A DNA stretch of 61,150 nt from positions 1 through 61,150 of the forward strand of contig JASBRY010000010.1 in the NCBI GenBank assembly GCA_030149165.1. Reading direction: 5' to 3'. The DNA is from Phycisphaerales bacterium. GTDB taxonomy: Bacteria > Planctomycetota > Phycisphaerae > Phycisphaerales > UBA1924. Below are positions 34,704 to 44,804 of this stretch, one piece after another. Made by a program: the position numbers and the translations under genes. Under the pieces are notes generated by a model that was not told where the DNA came from, did no database searches, and saw only the letters and a program-made list of their open reading frames with translations. Numbering within the stretch: the stretch's first letter is position 1; every line of letters begins with the position of its first letter.

Positions 34704-34958
34704 TGAGTACTCCATCTGGTCGTCGTGTGTCCGGGTTCTTCGGGTGCCACCATCATACCGCATTCTGCTCTGTTTTTGAGCCAGAATCGCGGATTATCTC
34801 ATTCTTGACCGCCGATGCTCGGGTTCATGGGCTGGCCGATGGCTTTGTATTCAGCGAATAGGGGAGAACGCTGTTCTTCTTACAGTCTATTCGATCGGAG
34901 ATTGATCGTGGTTCCGGCGAATCATAGTGGATTTCAGTATGACCATGCGACCGATTTG

Positions 34959-36425
34959 TTAGGGTGCAGGATGGGTCATGGAAGCCGGATCGAGCAGTTC
35001 ATTGAGACGATCCGCATCCAGTTCTCCTTGCTCAAGCGCGAGCTCACGCACGGTTTTGCCTTGCTCGTAAGCCGCGTATGCGAGCTTTGCGGACGCGTCG
35101 TAACCGATCACAGGCACAAGGCTTGTGCACATCGCAAGCGAGCCTTCGATCAAATCGGCGCAGCGTTGCTCGTCTGGTTCGAGTCCTTTGATAAGTTTGT
35201 CTTCGAACATCGAGCACGATCCAGTGAGCAACTGAATCGAGTCCAACACATTCGCGGCCATCATCGGCATCGCAACATTGAGGTCCAGCAGCGAGCCGAC
35301 GCCGCCGAGTCCACCAGTCGTCACCGCCGCGTCGTTTCCGATGACCTGGCAACTCGCCATAACCACGGCTTCGCAGATCACCGGATTCACCTTGCCGGGC
35401 ATAATACTCGATCCGGGCTGGACTGCAGGGAGCTTGAGCTCGCCGATCCCGCAACGAGGACCTGATCCCAGCCAGCGGATGTCGTTGGCGATTTTGGACA
35501 TGCTGACCGCGATGGTTTTGAGGAGTCCGGAGACTTCGACATAGCCGTCTTTCGCGTGCTGCGCTTCGAAGTGATTCTCCGCTTCGCAGAACTCGATGCC
35601 GGTCTTCATGCTGAGTTCTTTCGCGACCATGTTGCTGAACTGTGGGTGTGTATTGATCCCTGTACCAACAGCCGTACCACCGATCGCGAGTTCACCAAGT
35701 GTTTTGAGTGCTCTGTTGAGTCGGCATTCAGCGTGGCGCATCTGTGATGCGTAGCCGCTGAACTCCTGACCAAGCCGGATAGGTGTCGCGTCTTGCAGGT
35801 GTGTACGACCGATCTTGACGATCGAGTTCCATTTCTTCGCTTTGTCTTCGAGCGATTCTGCGAGCGAACGCACGGCTGGGAGCAGCTGTTCCTTGATCCC
35901 GATCGCCGCGGCGATGTGCATCGCCGTGGGGAAGGTGTCGTTGCTGGATTGGCCCATGTTGACATGGTCGTTCGGATGGATCGCGGACTCGCCTTCGAGG
36001 TACTGCGGATCCTTGCTCGAACCGATCGGTGCGTTGTTCGCGATGCACACGAGGTTTGAGACGACCTCGTTGACATTCATGTTGGTCGATGTGCCCGATC
36101 CGGTCTGGAAGATATCGATCGGGAAGTGACGCTCGATCCCTCCATGCTCTGAGAGTCCATTGGAGATCTGATCACACGCTTCTGTGATCCGATCACGCTT
36201 CGCTTCAGTGAGCTTTCCGAGCGAACAGTTCACATCCGCCGCCGCGGCTTTGAGCAGCGCATAGGCGCGGATGATTGATTCTGGGACAGGACGACCAGAA
36301 ACTGGGAAGTTGAGCACCGCGCGTTGAGTCGAGGCGCCGTAGAGGACATCCGCTGGGACGGTCATTTCTCCCATCGAATCTTTCTCGATGCGTGTCATCT
36401 CGCTGGTCTGGGGGGCGGTGGTCAT
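34959..36425 (-). CDS. fumC: Fumarate hydratase, class II
   Basis: 488 aa. Iron-independent fumarase interconverting fumarate and malate in the TCA cycle. Motifs: TGSGTSTNMNVNEV, HPNDHVNMGQSSNDTFPTAMH, KIGRTHLQDATPI, and the family signature GSSIMPGKVNP. AGGAG lies 7 bases before ATG 36425; the frame runs open to 36623 but the added part is not fumarase-like. A short N-terminal extension (TTAPQTSEMTRIEKDSMGEM) precedes the conserved start. The aspartase/adenylosuccinate lyase superfamily shares the fold, but the active-site segments are fumarase-type. Confidence 0.93.
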   Translation of the reverse strand: MTTAPQTSEMTRIEKDSMGEMTVPADVLYGASTQRAVLNFPVSGRPVPESIIRAYALLKAAAADVNCSLGKLTEAKRDRITEACDQISNGLSEHGGIERHFPIDIFQTGSGTSTNMNVNEVVSNLVCIANNAPIGSSKDPQYLEGESAIHPNDHVNMGQSSNDTFPTAMHIAAAIGIKEQLLPAVRSLAESLEDKAKKWNSIVKIGRTHLQDATPIRLGQEFSGYASQMRHAECRLNRALKTLGELAIGGTAVGTGINTHPQFSNMVAKELSMKTGIEFCEAENHFEAQHAKDGYVEVSGLLKTIAVSMSKIANDIRWLGSGPRCGIGELKLPAVQPGSSIMPGKVNPVICEAVVMASCQVIGNDAAVTTGGLGGVGSLLDLNVAMPMMAANVLDSIQLLTGSCSMFEDKLIKGLEPDEQRCADLIEGSLAMCTSLVPVIGYDASAKLAYAAYEQGKTVRELALEQGELDADRLNELLDPASMTHPAP

Positions 36426-36609
36426 CTGAGTGCTCCTGTATGATGTTCCATGAGGTACGCTTTGACGCGATGAATCATAGTTCAGCGTGCATGAGAAGCT
36501 CTCGAAACCGGAGCGTTTTGGTCCCGTATTGTTCACTACAGACAGGTGAGTGCTCAGTAGACCATTGCACACATGGTAGAGCCGAGCCTTGAAAGCATCC
36601 GATTGGAAC

Positions 36610-37938
36610 ATGATGAATACCACACGATCCCGCTCGCTCTTGATTCTTTCGATAGCCCTTGGATTTCTCGCATCGATCGCGAGTGCTCAGACTTCGGCGC
36701 ATCCGGATTCAAGATCACCGCTTAAACCCAATCCATATCTCAAGCACAACGAGCCTTGGAGATGGGACATCAAGACACAGGTGTTTCTGAGATCGGGAGT
36801 TGTTTCCTATCGCAACGGACGATATCGAGCTGATTTCAATGGTAGTTGGGACATTGGTGAGTTCGAGTTCATCTATCCGCTCGCAAAGAATGGTGGACAC
36901 TACTGGACACATAACGATGAGGTCAGCACGCTACTGCGTGTGGATGATCGTGTGTACGAACCCAACTCGCAGATTCTGTATACACCTGAATCCAAAGCGC
37001 CCTATGTATGGTGGCGAGCCAAAGTTGCTCTTGACCAAGACGGCCGCACAGAGCAGATTCATGCTGTCCAGATATCTCATGTAGTCAGTGCAGACACTGT
37101 GTTTGACGAACAACTCGCCAAAGAAATCCCTTGGCCCGATCAATGGCCGCCCGAGGCTGAACGGTTCTTGACGCCGCTGATTGATCCGGTTGGTGATCCG
37201 ATCGATCTTCTGGGGCAGGACCGGTTGACCATGCTCGTCAACCGTTGGCTTGAGGGTAATGATCCCAAATCCATCGACTCGATCACACTCGCGAAGTATC
37301 TGACTGGGAAGGTGATCGAGTTCGTTCGCAATACACGCAGCGGCGTGACCTTCTCGCCGACGCTGTACTCAAACTTCAATAGCAATCAGGAACTGGTCAT
37401 CGATGGCGAGGTCATCGGAGGATTTTCAACCTTCCCGGGTTCGTCCTGGTCAGGATTCATTGTCCGATCATCAGATCAGATCGCGCTCAAACCCGCAGGC
37501 TCGGAGTTTGATCAATCGATCTTCCTGACTTCAGTCCTAAGAACCGCGGGATTGCCGGCAAGGACACTGATCTGTTATGACACGCGTGAGTACAGCGTGT
37601 ATCAAGATCGCATCTGCGTGCTTGTTGAGTTCGCGCTTTATGATGAGGCACGAGATCAGGTACTCTGGATACCGATTGATACACAACGCTTGCGCGATAA
37701 TGGGCGCCGATCGAGCATGTTCGAGCAGCCTTGGGCATACTTTGGGGACCACGACGAACTCCATTTCCTCGCGCCCCTGTCGTATTACTTCCTGCCTCCG
37801 GTCAACTACAACGCGTACGGCATCCCGGCTCTGTTTGGGTTCCGAACTCCGACAGACCTGGGGAATCGCGTCGCGCAGATCATTTCGATCGATGTGATGA
37901 ACTCTCCGCTGAGAGCGGATGAACTGAATAAACCTTGA
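36610..37938 (+). CDS. Exported transglutaminase-like protein, catalytic residues unclear
   Basis: 442 aa, signal peptide LLILSIALGFLASIASAQ. The stretch FLTSVLRTAGLPARTLICYD followed by VEFALYDEARDQVLWIPIDT has the layout of transglutaminase-like (papain-fold) domains, where LLR-x-x-GIPAR and VE-(n)-W-x-x-(V/I)-D surround the active site. But the Cys before the helix is not there (SEFDQSIFL) and the His before VE appears to be Cys (DRICVLVE). It may be inactive. An N-terminal beta domain (about 40-170) has no recognised family. Its 3' end is 10 bases from the convergent adk stop. Confidence 0.55.
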   Translation: MMNTTRSRSLLILSIALGFLASIASAQTSAHPDSRSPLKPNPYLKHNEPWRWDIKTQVFLRSGVVSYRNGRYRADFNGSWDIGEFEFIYPLAKNGGHYWTHNDEVSTLLRVDDRVYEPNSQILYTPESKAPYVWWRAKVALDQDGRTEQIHAVQISHVVSADTVFDEQLAKEIPWPDQWPPEAERFLTPLIDPVGDPIDLLGQDRLTMLVNRWLEGNDPKSIDSITLAKYLTGKVIEFVRNTRSGVTFSPTLYSNFNSNQELVIDGEVIGGFSTFPGSSWSGFIVRSSDQIALKPAGSEFDQSIFLTSVLRTAGLPARTLICYDTREYSVYQDRICVLVEFALYDEARDQVLWIPIDTQRLRDNGRRSSMFEQPWAYFGDHDELHFLAPLSYYFLPPVNYNAYGIPALFGFRTPTDLGNRVAQIISIDVMNSPLRADELNKP

Positions 37939-37948
37939 CCTGGCAGAT

Positions 37949-38566
37949 CTATTGAGCGACCGTATTGTGCGCTGACGCTTGGATCGGCGCGAGCACGCGA
38001 AGGATGCCGCCCAGCACTTCTGCAGGCGTTCCGATCGCGTCGACTTCGTGCACAAGATTTGCATCAAACTGGTCGAGCACCGGACGAGTCTCGCGTTCGT
38101 AGACCTCAAGACGGTTGCGGATCACATCGATCTTCGCATCATCTGCACGCTTCTGCTCGATCGCACGCTTCTGCAAACGCGTGACCATCTCCTCAGGATT
38201 CGCGGCGACGAGGTGGATGATCCCGCGCACATCGATGTGCTCGTTCATCAGCTTGGTCTGCTCGACTGTTCGTGGGATCCCATCGAGCACGAGCAGATCT
38301 GAATGCGGCTTGTAAAGACTCAGCACAGTCTGTGCGTGCACATACTGCTGCCACATCTTGACCGTCAGTTCGTCAGGAACGAGCTCTCCACGACTGGAGT
38401 ATTCGTCGAATGTCTTGCCAATCTCAGAATGGTGATCCAGGGTGCGGAACATGTCTCCAGTGGACATGTGGAAGAATCCTGGAATGTTTGAGAGCAGCAC
38501 ACCCTGGGTTCCCTTTCCCGCGCCGGGCATACCAAAGAGCAGGACTGCTTGATACCGATCTGACAT
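37949..38566 (-). CDS. adk: Adenylate kinase, short-LID type
   Basis: 205 aa. Transfers phosphate between ATP and AMP to balance adenylate pools. P-loop GMPGAGKGTQ at 12-21, AMP-binding HMSTGDMFR and LDGIPRTVEQT, and the short LID KRADDAKIDVIRNRLEVYE, which lacks the zinc/LID insertion of long bacterial enzymes. The usual GFPRT is GIPRT. CAGGAG is spaced 8-9 bases from the ATG. Other nucleoside monophosphate kinases are less likely given STGDMFR. Confidence 0.85.
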   Translation of the reverse strand: MSDRYQAVLLFGMPGAGKGTQGVLLSNIPGFFHMSTGDMFRTLDHHSEIGKTFDEYSSRGELVPDELTVKMWQQYVHAQTVLSLYKPHSDLLVLDGIPRTVEQTKLMNEHIDVRGIIHLVAANPEEMVTRLQKRAIEQKRADDAKIDVIRNRLEVYERETRPVLDQFDANLVHEVDAIGTPAEVLGGILRVLAPIQASAHNTVAQ

Positions 38567-38683
38567 GTGCTGGACTCCTGTGGTCAGCGTAGAGAGGTCC
38601 GATATTCACCCCGAGCTTCAACGGGTCTTAACGATAGGTCGGCATTCTGGATACAGCGATTGATTGACAGCGTGGTAGGGGTA

Positions 38684-38722
38684 GAAAAAGAAAGCCGGGC
38701 GTGCTGTTTCCAGCACGCCCGG
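38684..38722 (-). terminator. Terminator of fusA
   Basis: Minus strand CCGGGCGTGCTG-GAAA-CAGCACGCCCGG followed by a CTTTCTTTTT tract: 12-bp stem with a GNRA-type GAAA loop, about 40 bases after the fusA stop. Confidence 0.92.
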
Positions 38723-38760
38723 ATAAAGACTTTGTCAGAATATTGCGATTGAGGATGCGA

Positions 38761-40878
38761 TTAGGCGCCTGCCTCGATCACTTCCTTCTGCAGGTTGCCC
38801 GGCATTTCGCGGTATTCCTTGAACTCCATGGAGTTCGCGGCACGACCTTGGGACATACCACGCAGGTCGGTGGTGTATCCGAACATCTCGCTCAGCGGGA
38901 CATCCGCGGTGATCTCCTTGATGATGCCCTTGTCCTCGGTATCGAGAATCATTCCACGACGCGAGGAGATATCGCCGGTGACATTACCGACATACTCCTC
39001 TGGGGTCGTGATTACGACCTTCATGATCGGCTCAAGGAGCACCGAACCAGCCTTGGAGACGGCTTCGCGGAGTGCGAGACGACCGGCTTGTTCGAACGCG
39101 ACCTGGCTGGAGTCCACATCGTGGTACTTACCATCGGTGAGGGTGACCTTGATGTTGATCAGCGGGAACGGAGCCGAAACGCCGCTCTTCGCGGTGTTGC
39201 GGACACCAACCTCGACGGATGGGATGAACTCCTTGGGGATCGCACCACCGACGATCGCGTTCTCGAACGCGACATTGTCAGTGAAGTCCAATCCAGCTTC
39301 TTCCGCTTGCTCAGCGGTGAACGGCTCGATGTTGATGGTACAGTCACCGAACTGACCGCGGCCGCCGGACTGCTTCTTGAACAGACCACGGCAGCCATCT
39401 GCAGACTTCTTGATCGCCTCGCGGTACGAAACGCGTGGACGACCGACTTCAACACCGATCTTCATGTCACGGATGAGCTTGTTCTTGATGATCTCAAGGT
39501 GAAGCTCGCCCATGCCCGCGATGATGGTCTGGCCGGTTTCTTCGTTGTACTCCGAGCGGAACGATGGATCCTCGCGACGGATGGTCACGAGTGCTTCTGA
39601 AAGCTTCCGCTTGTCGTCCGCGGTCTTGGGCTCGATGGACATCGAGATCACAGGAGGTGGGAACTCCATGCGTTCGAGGATGATCGGGTTGTCCGGATCA
39701 CAGAGCGTGTCGCCGGTCATCGAGTTCTTGATACCAACGACCGCGACGATGTTTCCAGCGCCGACCTCGTCGAGTGCAAGACGATCCTTCGCGTGCATCT
39801 CGAAGATACGCGACGCGATCTCACGCTTGTTGTTGCCCGGATTGAGTGTACGAGTACCTTTGACGAGTTTGCCCGAGTAGATACGCATGTAGGTGAGGTC
39901 GCCGTGGGTATCGGAGACCACCTTGAACACGAGCGCGGAGAATGGATCCTTCTCGTTGTTCTTGCGGGTCATCTCGATGGTCTTGTCCTTCGGATCGGTT
40001 CCCTTGGTATCAGGAACTTCCTCAGGGTTCGGCAGGTAATCGATGGTCGCATCGATCAGGCGCTGGACACCGATGTTCTTGAGTGCCGAGCCGCAGAAGA
40101 CTGGGTTACATTCGAGTGCGATGGTGCCCTTGCGGATCGCTGCACGGATCTGATCCGGAGTAATCGAGTCCTCGTCTTCGAGGTACTGCTCCATGAGATC
40201 GTCGTCGAGCGCCGCGCCGTTTTCGATGAGATCGTGACGCCACTTCTCGGCTTTATCCAGTAGGTCAGCAGGGATTTCCTTCTCAGTGACGATCGCACCT
40301 TGGGATTCCTTGTCAAACTCGTACGCCTTCATTTCCAGCAGGTCGATGATGCCGACGAGCTCGTCGCCTTCACCCCAAGGGATCTGCATAGCGATCGGGT
40401 TGGCGCCGAGGCGCTTCTTGATGGTGTCGAAGGAGTACTCGAAGTTTGCGCCCATCTTGTCCATCTTGTTGATGAAGCACATGCGAGGGACCTTGTAGCG
40501 ATCCGCTTGGCGCCAGACAGTCTCGGACTGAGCTTCAACACCTTCTTTGCCGTCGAACACAGCGATCGCGCCGTCGAGGACACGCAGCGAGCGTTCCACT
40601 TCGATGGTGAAGTCCACGTGACCTGGAGTATCGATCAGGTTGATCTTGTACTCTTGTCCCTTGTGGGTCCAAGGACAGGTGGTTGCTGCGGATTGGATGG
40701 TGATGCCGCGCTCTTGTTCTTCTTGGAGGAAGTCCATGGTCGCGGTGCCCTCGTGGACCTCGCCGATCTTGTAGCTCTTACCAGTGTAAAACAGGATGCG
40801 TTCGGTAACGGTGGTCTTGCCCGCATCGATGTGGGCGCAGACGCCGATGTTGCGGATGAAGTTCAGATCTTTGGCCAT
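38761..40878 (-). CDS. fusA: Translation elongation factor G
   Basis: 705 aa, full length. GTPase that moves tRNAs and mRNA through the ribosome. G motifs: AHIDAGKTT (G1), RGITIQSAAT (G2), DTPGHVDF (G3), NKMDK (G4), and SALKN-type G5. Domains II to V follow, with DTLCDPDNPI and SMSIEPKT in domains II/III, GRGQFGDC in IV, and RGMSQGRA in V. AAGGA lies about 8 bases before the ATG. It stands alone, not within a str (rpsL-rpsG-fusA-tuf) operon, so it may be one of two EF-G copies or the operon is dispersed. Confidence 0.97.
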   Translation of the reverse strand: MAKDLNFIRNIGVCAHIDAGKTTVTERILFYTGKSYKIGEVHEGTATMDFLQEEQERGITIQSAATTCPWTHKGQEYKINLIDTPGHVDFTIEVERSLRVLDGAIAVFDGKEGVEAQSETVWRQADRYKVPRMCFINKMDKMGANFEYSFDTIKKRLGANPIAMQIPWGEGDELVGIIDLLEMKAYEFDKESQGAIVTEKEIPADLLDKAEKWRHDLIENGAALDDDLMEQYLEDEDSITPDQIRAAIRKGTIALECNPVFCGSALKNIGVQRLIDATIDYLPNPEEVPDTKGTDPKDKTIEMTRKNNEKDPFSALVFKVVSDTHGDLTYMRIYSGKLVKGTRTLNPGNNKREIASRIFEMHAKDRLALDEVGAGNIVAVVGIKNSMTGDTLCDPDNPIILERMEFPPPVISMSIEPKTADDKRKLSEALVTIRREDPSFRSEYNEETGQTIIAGMGELHLEIIKNKLIRDMKIGVEVGRPRVSYREAIKKSADGCRGLFKKQSGGRGQFGDCTINIEPFTAEQAEEAGLDFTDNVAFENAIVGGAIPKEFIPSVEVGVRNTAKSGVSAPFPLINIKVTLTDGKYHDVDSSQVAFEQAGRLALREAVSKAGSVLLEPIMKVVITTPEEYVGNVTGDISSRRGMILDTEDKGIIKEITADVPLSEMFGYTTDLRGMSQGRAANSMEFKEYREMPGNLQKEVIEAGA

Positions 40879-41367
40879 CGTGTTAATCCTTCTGTTTGAC
40901 AGTCGTCTCTGGTTGAACGCGTGTTCTTAACAGTTCGTTCAGTTGGTTGTGATTCACTCTGAAGCTCTCGTTTCCGGGAGCCATACTCAGGATCAGTTTG
41001 CTGATCCCTCAATACGATTTGGTTGGTGGTCTTTACTTGAGATGTTCAATCAAGCGGTCATCAGAATCATGCAACTTGCGATGGTTCGCAAGGCGCTGCA
41101 TGACCCTCTTCGGTCGGGATCTGGGTCGGATGACTCTTCCATTCGACGGACTCCGTGTGTCACTGACTTTGCAACGACACCGCTCGATACATAAAACACC
41201 TACTGCCATGATCCAGATCAATGGGTTGTGAATGAACAACGCCCATCGGACCACCGCAGAGAAAGTGCGTAATCCTAGCCTTCCCATCACGATATTCAAG
41301 CAAAAATAACCACTCCTGACGCATTCTCGGACCTAATGCTCGTCAGGGAAATCAATCGATCTAAGCC
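40879..41367. other. 489-base intergenic region upstream of fusA
   Basis: Holds the terminator of the polysaccharide gene (41302-41347) and, presumably, the fusA promoter. A 7-bp hairpin with TTTG loop (GGATCAG/CTGATCC) lies at about 40992-41009, without a T-run. An 88-codon minus-strand frame with a TTG start at 41299 contains a hydrophobic stretch but has no ribosome site and begins at the terminator, so I do not call it. Nothing else was recognised. Confidence 0.5.
41302..41347 (-). terminator. Terminator of the polysaccharide transcription unit
   Basis: Minus strand CCTGAC, GCATT, 9-base loop, AATGC, GTCAGG, then a short spacer and TTATTTTTG. It starts about 20 bases after the 41368 stop. 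Confidence 0.65.
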
Positions 41368-43656
41368 TCAGTCGAGCAAGGCGTGAGACTCTGCTCTGGA
41401 TCTTGTGTCCGCATTGAGTTGCTTGAGCGGATCAAGCTTCATGCGATCAGATCGATCCAGTGCTTCACGAGCCCATTTTTGAGCCTCAGAGGGGCGATTA
41501 AGTTCAATGAGCAGGTTCATCACACGCACGGCGTGCTTGGGATCATGCGGATTCAACGCGTCCGCTCGTATCCAGACATCAAGAGCGTTCATCTGGAGAT
41601 TACTGCTCTGAGCAGGTTTCACATCCGCAACGCTGAGCAGTGAATCCCCGGCCCATTTCAGTTCCGCGAAGGTCCCGCCTTCGCTCGAAATGCTCTGGGC
41701 ATGCTCTTGGACCCAGTCCCAGATTGGGCCGCTCCCAGAATCTTCGATCGCATCGAGCGACATCGCGGCTTTCATGCTGTGCTCCAGAGCCGCGATCGTG
41801 AGGGTCGGATCATGATCCAGGGGCATCTGCATGAGCACCTGAGCGGCGTGGACCCGCTCATTGATTTCAATCAGCCGGAGTGTGTCGCTGATCGTTCGAG
41901 GATCTGCTGGTACGCGTGTGCCTGTGAGCAGTGAGAGATCATCAGCGATCGATTGAATCGGTTCAGCGTTTGCCATGGATGCTTTGATCGAAGCGATCTG
42001 TTGAGCAGGACGAGCAAGCTCAATGAGCGTCCGATCGCGTTCAATGAGTCTCAATCCGCCGAGCAGTGTCAGGACGATCGCGACAAGCGCTGAAATGATC
42101 ATCGGCGAATGGATGACACCGGATCGTTGTGATGTAGGGGCGGTGATTTTCTGTGTGCTCATCCCCAATCCAACGCACATCCCGAAGAGTGGGGCGCTGA
42201 CGATCCAGACTGGGGTGAGATCAAAGAGCGCGTGCAGGATCAGCACGATGGAGCACGCGAGCATCGAAAGTCGCAGAGCACGAGCGCTGCTCAGAGTGCT
42301 GAGCACACTGCTGACGACAATCCAAAATCCCAATCCAATCAGGAGAACCAGCATGATCTCAAGATCGATCGCGCCGGATTGCAGACGAATGGAAACCACG
42401 CCCGCGAGGAGAGAAATCAGCGCGATGATTCGGACACGCACGCGCGTAGGGATTGAATCCTGCTCGCTGTCTTCTTGATTAGGTAGCGACGCTGGGAGCA
42501 CGATGACTATCAGCAGCAGCACGCATGCAATCCCACTGATACCGAGTTGTGCGATCAGATCAAAGAGCAGATTGTGAGCGCTCGTCACATCTTCAGGACT
42601 GGTCGATGGTTTATGCACCATGTACGCATCCTGGAACAGTCCCGGCCCAACTCCGAAGATCGGGTGGTGCTCGAAGATCCGCAGTGCGCCGACCATATAT
42701 TGACCACGAAATAGCAGGGAGAGCTGTCCCATCAGCGCCCCACCCAGCACGCCGAGCATGAGGAGGATGCTCGCTCCGATTGTGGCGGTCCCGATGCGAG
42801 AAAGCCGACCTTGCTTGCGAACCAACGCATACTGGATGACCACAAATCCCAAACCCGCGGCACCAATGGCGCCCTTCGATTTGGAAATCACCAGTAATAC
42901 AAGAAACGCGACGGCGATCAATCCCGAGATCATCCACCATGCCCTCTTGAGCGAGCACAGAGTCAACATGACCATCGTGACACCAAACGCCGCGAGAAAG
43001 CTCGCGTAGACATTCGCGAGTCCGAACCACCCGGTTGGTTCAGGTTGATTCAATCTTCGTTCGTAACTCAGGACTTCGAATGATCCATCGCTCCAGCCTC
43101 GTGCGTTGAGGAATGATTCTTTGCTGTTTTCGTACAACTCGACAGTCAAGGGGTGCTGGATGTATACCTGATGGAAGCCGTAGATGAGTATCAATACACC
43201 AAACCCGATCACAGTCGGCGTCGCGATCCGCACCCAGTCCTGATTGTTTGATAGGAACGAGCGAGCCGCGACCATGATGGTGATCATCGCGCCCATTGTT
43301 GACGCTTCGGTCATGCCTTGGGGGTGCTGATAGAGATGGACACACAGTCCGATGAATCCAATTGGTAGTAGGTAACAAATGAGCTGATCAGTGCGGCTTC
43401 GAATCGGTTCAATCGCGAACACAATCACCCCAAGCAGCATCATCGCGGCATTGAGCAGCACGCCCCATCCTGATGTGAGTCCGACAATGGGGGTTTCAAA
43501 CTCGAATGGATCCGAATCCCACATCGTGAACGGCTCGTGCGTGCTCAGCGCGCGAAGTAAAACGAGCGTCATCAAGAGACCCATACTGACTTGGGATGCG
43601 ATTTCCCAAGGACTCCATTTGGATTGTCCATCGGAATCCTGAGCGATTTCAGTCAT
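41368..43656 (-). CDS. O-antigen ligase / Wzy-type membrane protein with TPR-like tail
   Basis: 762 aa. About ten hydrophobic segments cover residues 20-500. The large periplasmic loop ends in the family motif RIFEHHPIFGVGPGLFQDAY and, shortly after, TSAHNLLFDLIAQLG (the H-N region of WaaL/Wzy proteins). These enzymes join or polymerise surface glycans. A soluble C-terminal part (about 530-760) has helical TPR-like segments, for example RPSEAQKWAREALDRSD. ATG 43656 overlaps the stop of the WecA-like gene by 8 bases, so the pair is translationally coupled and likely serves one pathway. An upstream in-frame start at 43695 would give a 47-base overlap. Confidence 0.82.
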   Translation of the reverse strand: MTEIAQDSDGQSKWSPWEIASQVSMGLLMTLVLLRALSTHEPFTMWDSDPFEFETPIVGLTSGWGVLLNAAMMLLGVIVFAIEPIRSRTDQLICYLLPIGFIGLCVHLYQHPQGMTEASTMGAMITIMVAARSFLSNNQDWVRIATPTVIGFGVLILIYGFHQVYIQHPLTVELYENSKESFLNARGWSDGSFEVLSYERRLNQPEPTGWFGLANVYASFLAAFGVTMVMLTLCSLKRAWWMISGLIAVAFLVLLVISKSKGAIGAAGLGFVVIQYALVRKQGRLSRIGTATIGASILLMLGVLGGALMGQLSLLFRGQYMVGALRIFEHHPIFGVGPGLFQDAYMVHKPSTSPEDVTSAHNLLFDLIAQLGISGIACVLLLIVIVLPASLPNQEDSEQDSIPTRVRVRIIALISLLAGVVSIRLQSGAIDLEIMLVLLIGLGFWIVVSSVLSTLSSARALRLSMLACSIVLILHALFDLTPVWIVSAPLFGMCVGLGMSTQKITAPTSQRSGVIHSPMIISALVAIVLTLLGGLRLIERDRTLIELARPAQQIASIKASMANAEPIQSIADDLSLLTGTRVPADPRTISDTLRLIEINERVHAAQVLMQMPLDHDPTLTIAALEHSMKAAMSLDAIEDSGSGPIWDWVQEHAQSISSEGGTFAELKWAGDSLLSVADVKPAQSSNLQMNALDVWIRADALNPHDPKHAVRVMNLLIELNRPSEAQKWAREALDRSDRMKLDPLKQLNADTRSRAESHALLD

Positions 43657-44788
43657 CAGAACCCCCGCGTGAGTTGATCGGGGATCGATATTCAAACAAC
43701 GCGATCGCGCCGGGGATCAACATGACCTGAATTCCAAGCAGCACCGCTTCCCACGATTCAGCTCGTGTCAGCAAGATCCCTGCTACTCCTGAGCATGCCG
43801 TGAGCGCGTAGATCACCAGGATCGTTCCACGGTTTCCTAATCCCCGGTCACGCAATCTGTGAGAGAAATGCTGGAGGTCTCCAATGAAAGGGCTCTTGCC
43901 TTGCGAGATCCGGATGAGCGTCACGCTTGTGAAGTCATAGAGCGGAACCGCGAGCACCGCGATCGGCATCAGCAGTGCATACCAGTTTCCAGAGAGCGGG
44001 CCTGTTGCGTCTTCGGGGATGTAGGTTGTGCGGACAGTCGTGATTGCGAGGATGAATCCGATGACGAGCGAGCCGCCGTCACCCATAAAGATCTTTGCTG
44101 GAGGGAAGTTGAACACAAGGAACCCCAAGCATCCTCCAACGAGCAATGCGAGGATTACGCCGATGAACCATTGGGCATTGAGGATCGCGGCGACAAGGAA
44201 CATCGCGCCCGCGATCGTTGCGATCCCGGCGCTGAGCCCGTCCATGTTGTCGATGAAGTTCATCGCGTTGGTGATCGCGACGATCCAGATGATCGTCAGC
44301 ATGATGCTCAACCAACTACCACCAACATACGCATCGAGCATCGTGAGCAGCCGTGTATCGAAGAAGACTGAAAACACTACCGCCGGCGCGAGCATGATGA
44401 TCAGTTTGGAGAGTGGTCCCATAGGTCGGCGATCATCGATCAGTCCCAAGATGTGCAGAAGCAGCACGCACCCAAGCAGTCCCCATCCGAGCGTGACGCG
44501 TTCTTGCAGTTCGGTCCACACGGATTGGATCGGTTCAAGCACACCAGTAAATGAGGACGCATCCAAGACTGATACACCAATCAATCCGATGAGGATCGGC
44601 AACCAGATTCCCAGAACAATACCGATCCCTCCAGTGTTGGGGATTGGTCGTTGGTCGTGCTTGATCTGTCCTTCCATCGGTGCTGTGTCAAGGGCGCCGA
44701 TACGTCTGCTCAGTCGCAGCACTATGAAGGTTCCTCCAAGCGAGATCATCGCCGCGAGTGCACACATGATGAGCAGGAGAACAACCAT
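43649..44788 (-). CDS. WecA/MraY-family polyprenyl-phosphate sugar-1-phosphate transferase
   Basis: 379 aa, about ten membrane helices. Starts lipid-linked glycan synthesis by moving a sugar-1-phosphate onto undecaprenyl phosphate. Motifs: DQRPIPNTGGIGIVLG near the N-terminus, GLIDDRRPMGPLSKL (DDxxD-type), NAMNFIDNMDGLSAG and IFMGDGGSLVIG. A final HFSHRLRDRGL is the usual cytoplasmic H-x-x-H-R element of the WecA group. ATG 44788 is preferred; the frame is open to 44923. Coupled to the O-antigen-ligase-like gene downstream. Confidence 0.88.
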   Translation of the reverse strand: MVVLLLIMCALAAMISLGGTFIVLRLSRRIGALDTAPMEGQIKHDQRPIPNTGGIGIVLGIWLPILIGLIGVSVLDASSFTGVLEPIQSVWTELQERVTLGWGLLGCVLLLHILGLIDDRRPMGPLSKLIIMLAPAVVFSVFFDTRLLTMLDAYVGGSWLSIMLTIIWIVAITNAMNFIDNMDGLSAGIATIAGAMFLVAAILNAQWFIGVILALLVGGCLGFLVFNFPPAKIFMGDGGSLVIGFILAITTVRTTYIPEDATGPLSGNWYALLMPIAVLAVPLYDFTSVTLIRISQGKSPFIGDLQHFSHRLRDRGLGNRGTILVIYALTACSGVAGILLTRAESWEAVLLGIQVMLIPGAIALFEYRSPINSRGGSDD

Positions 44789-44804
44789 GGATCCAGTGTA
44801 GCGA

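Noticed and set aside
40992..41009. Hairpin upstream of fusA as terminator or riboswitch
   Set aside because: Seven-base stem without T-run or further conserved structure; no riboswitch pattern recognised.
41033..41299. 88-codon minus-strand frame with a hydrophobic stretch upstream of fusA
   Set aside because: TTG start at the edge of a terminator, no ribosome site, Arg/Ser-rich remainder; not enough to call a gene.
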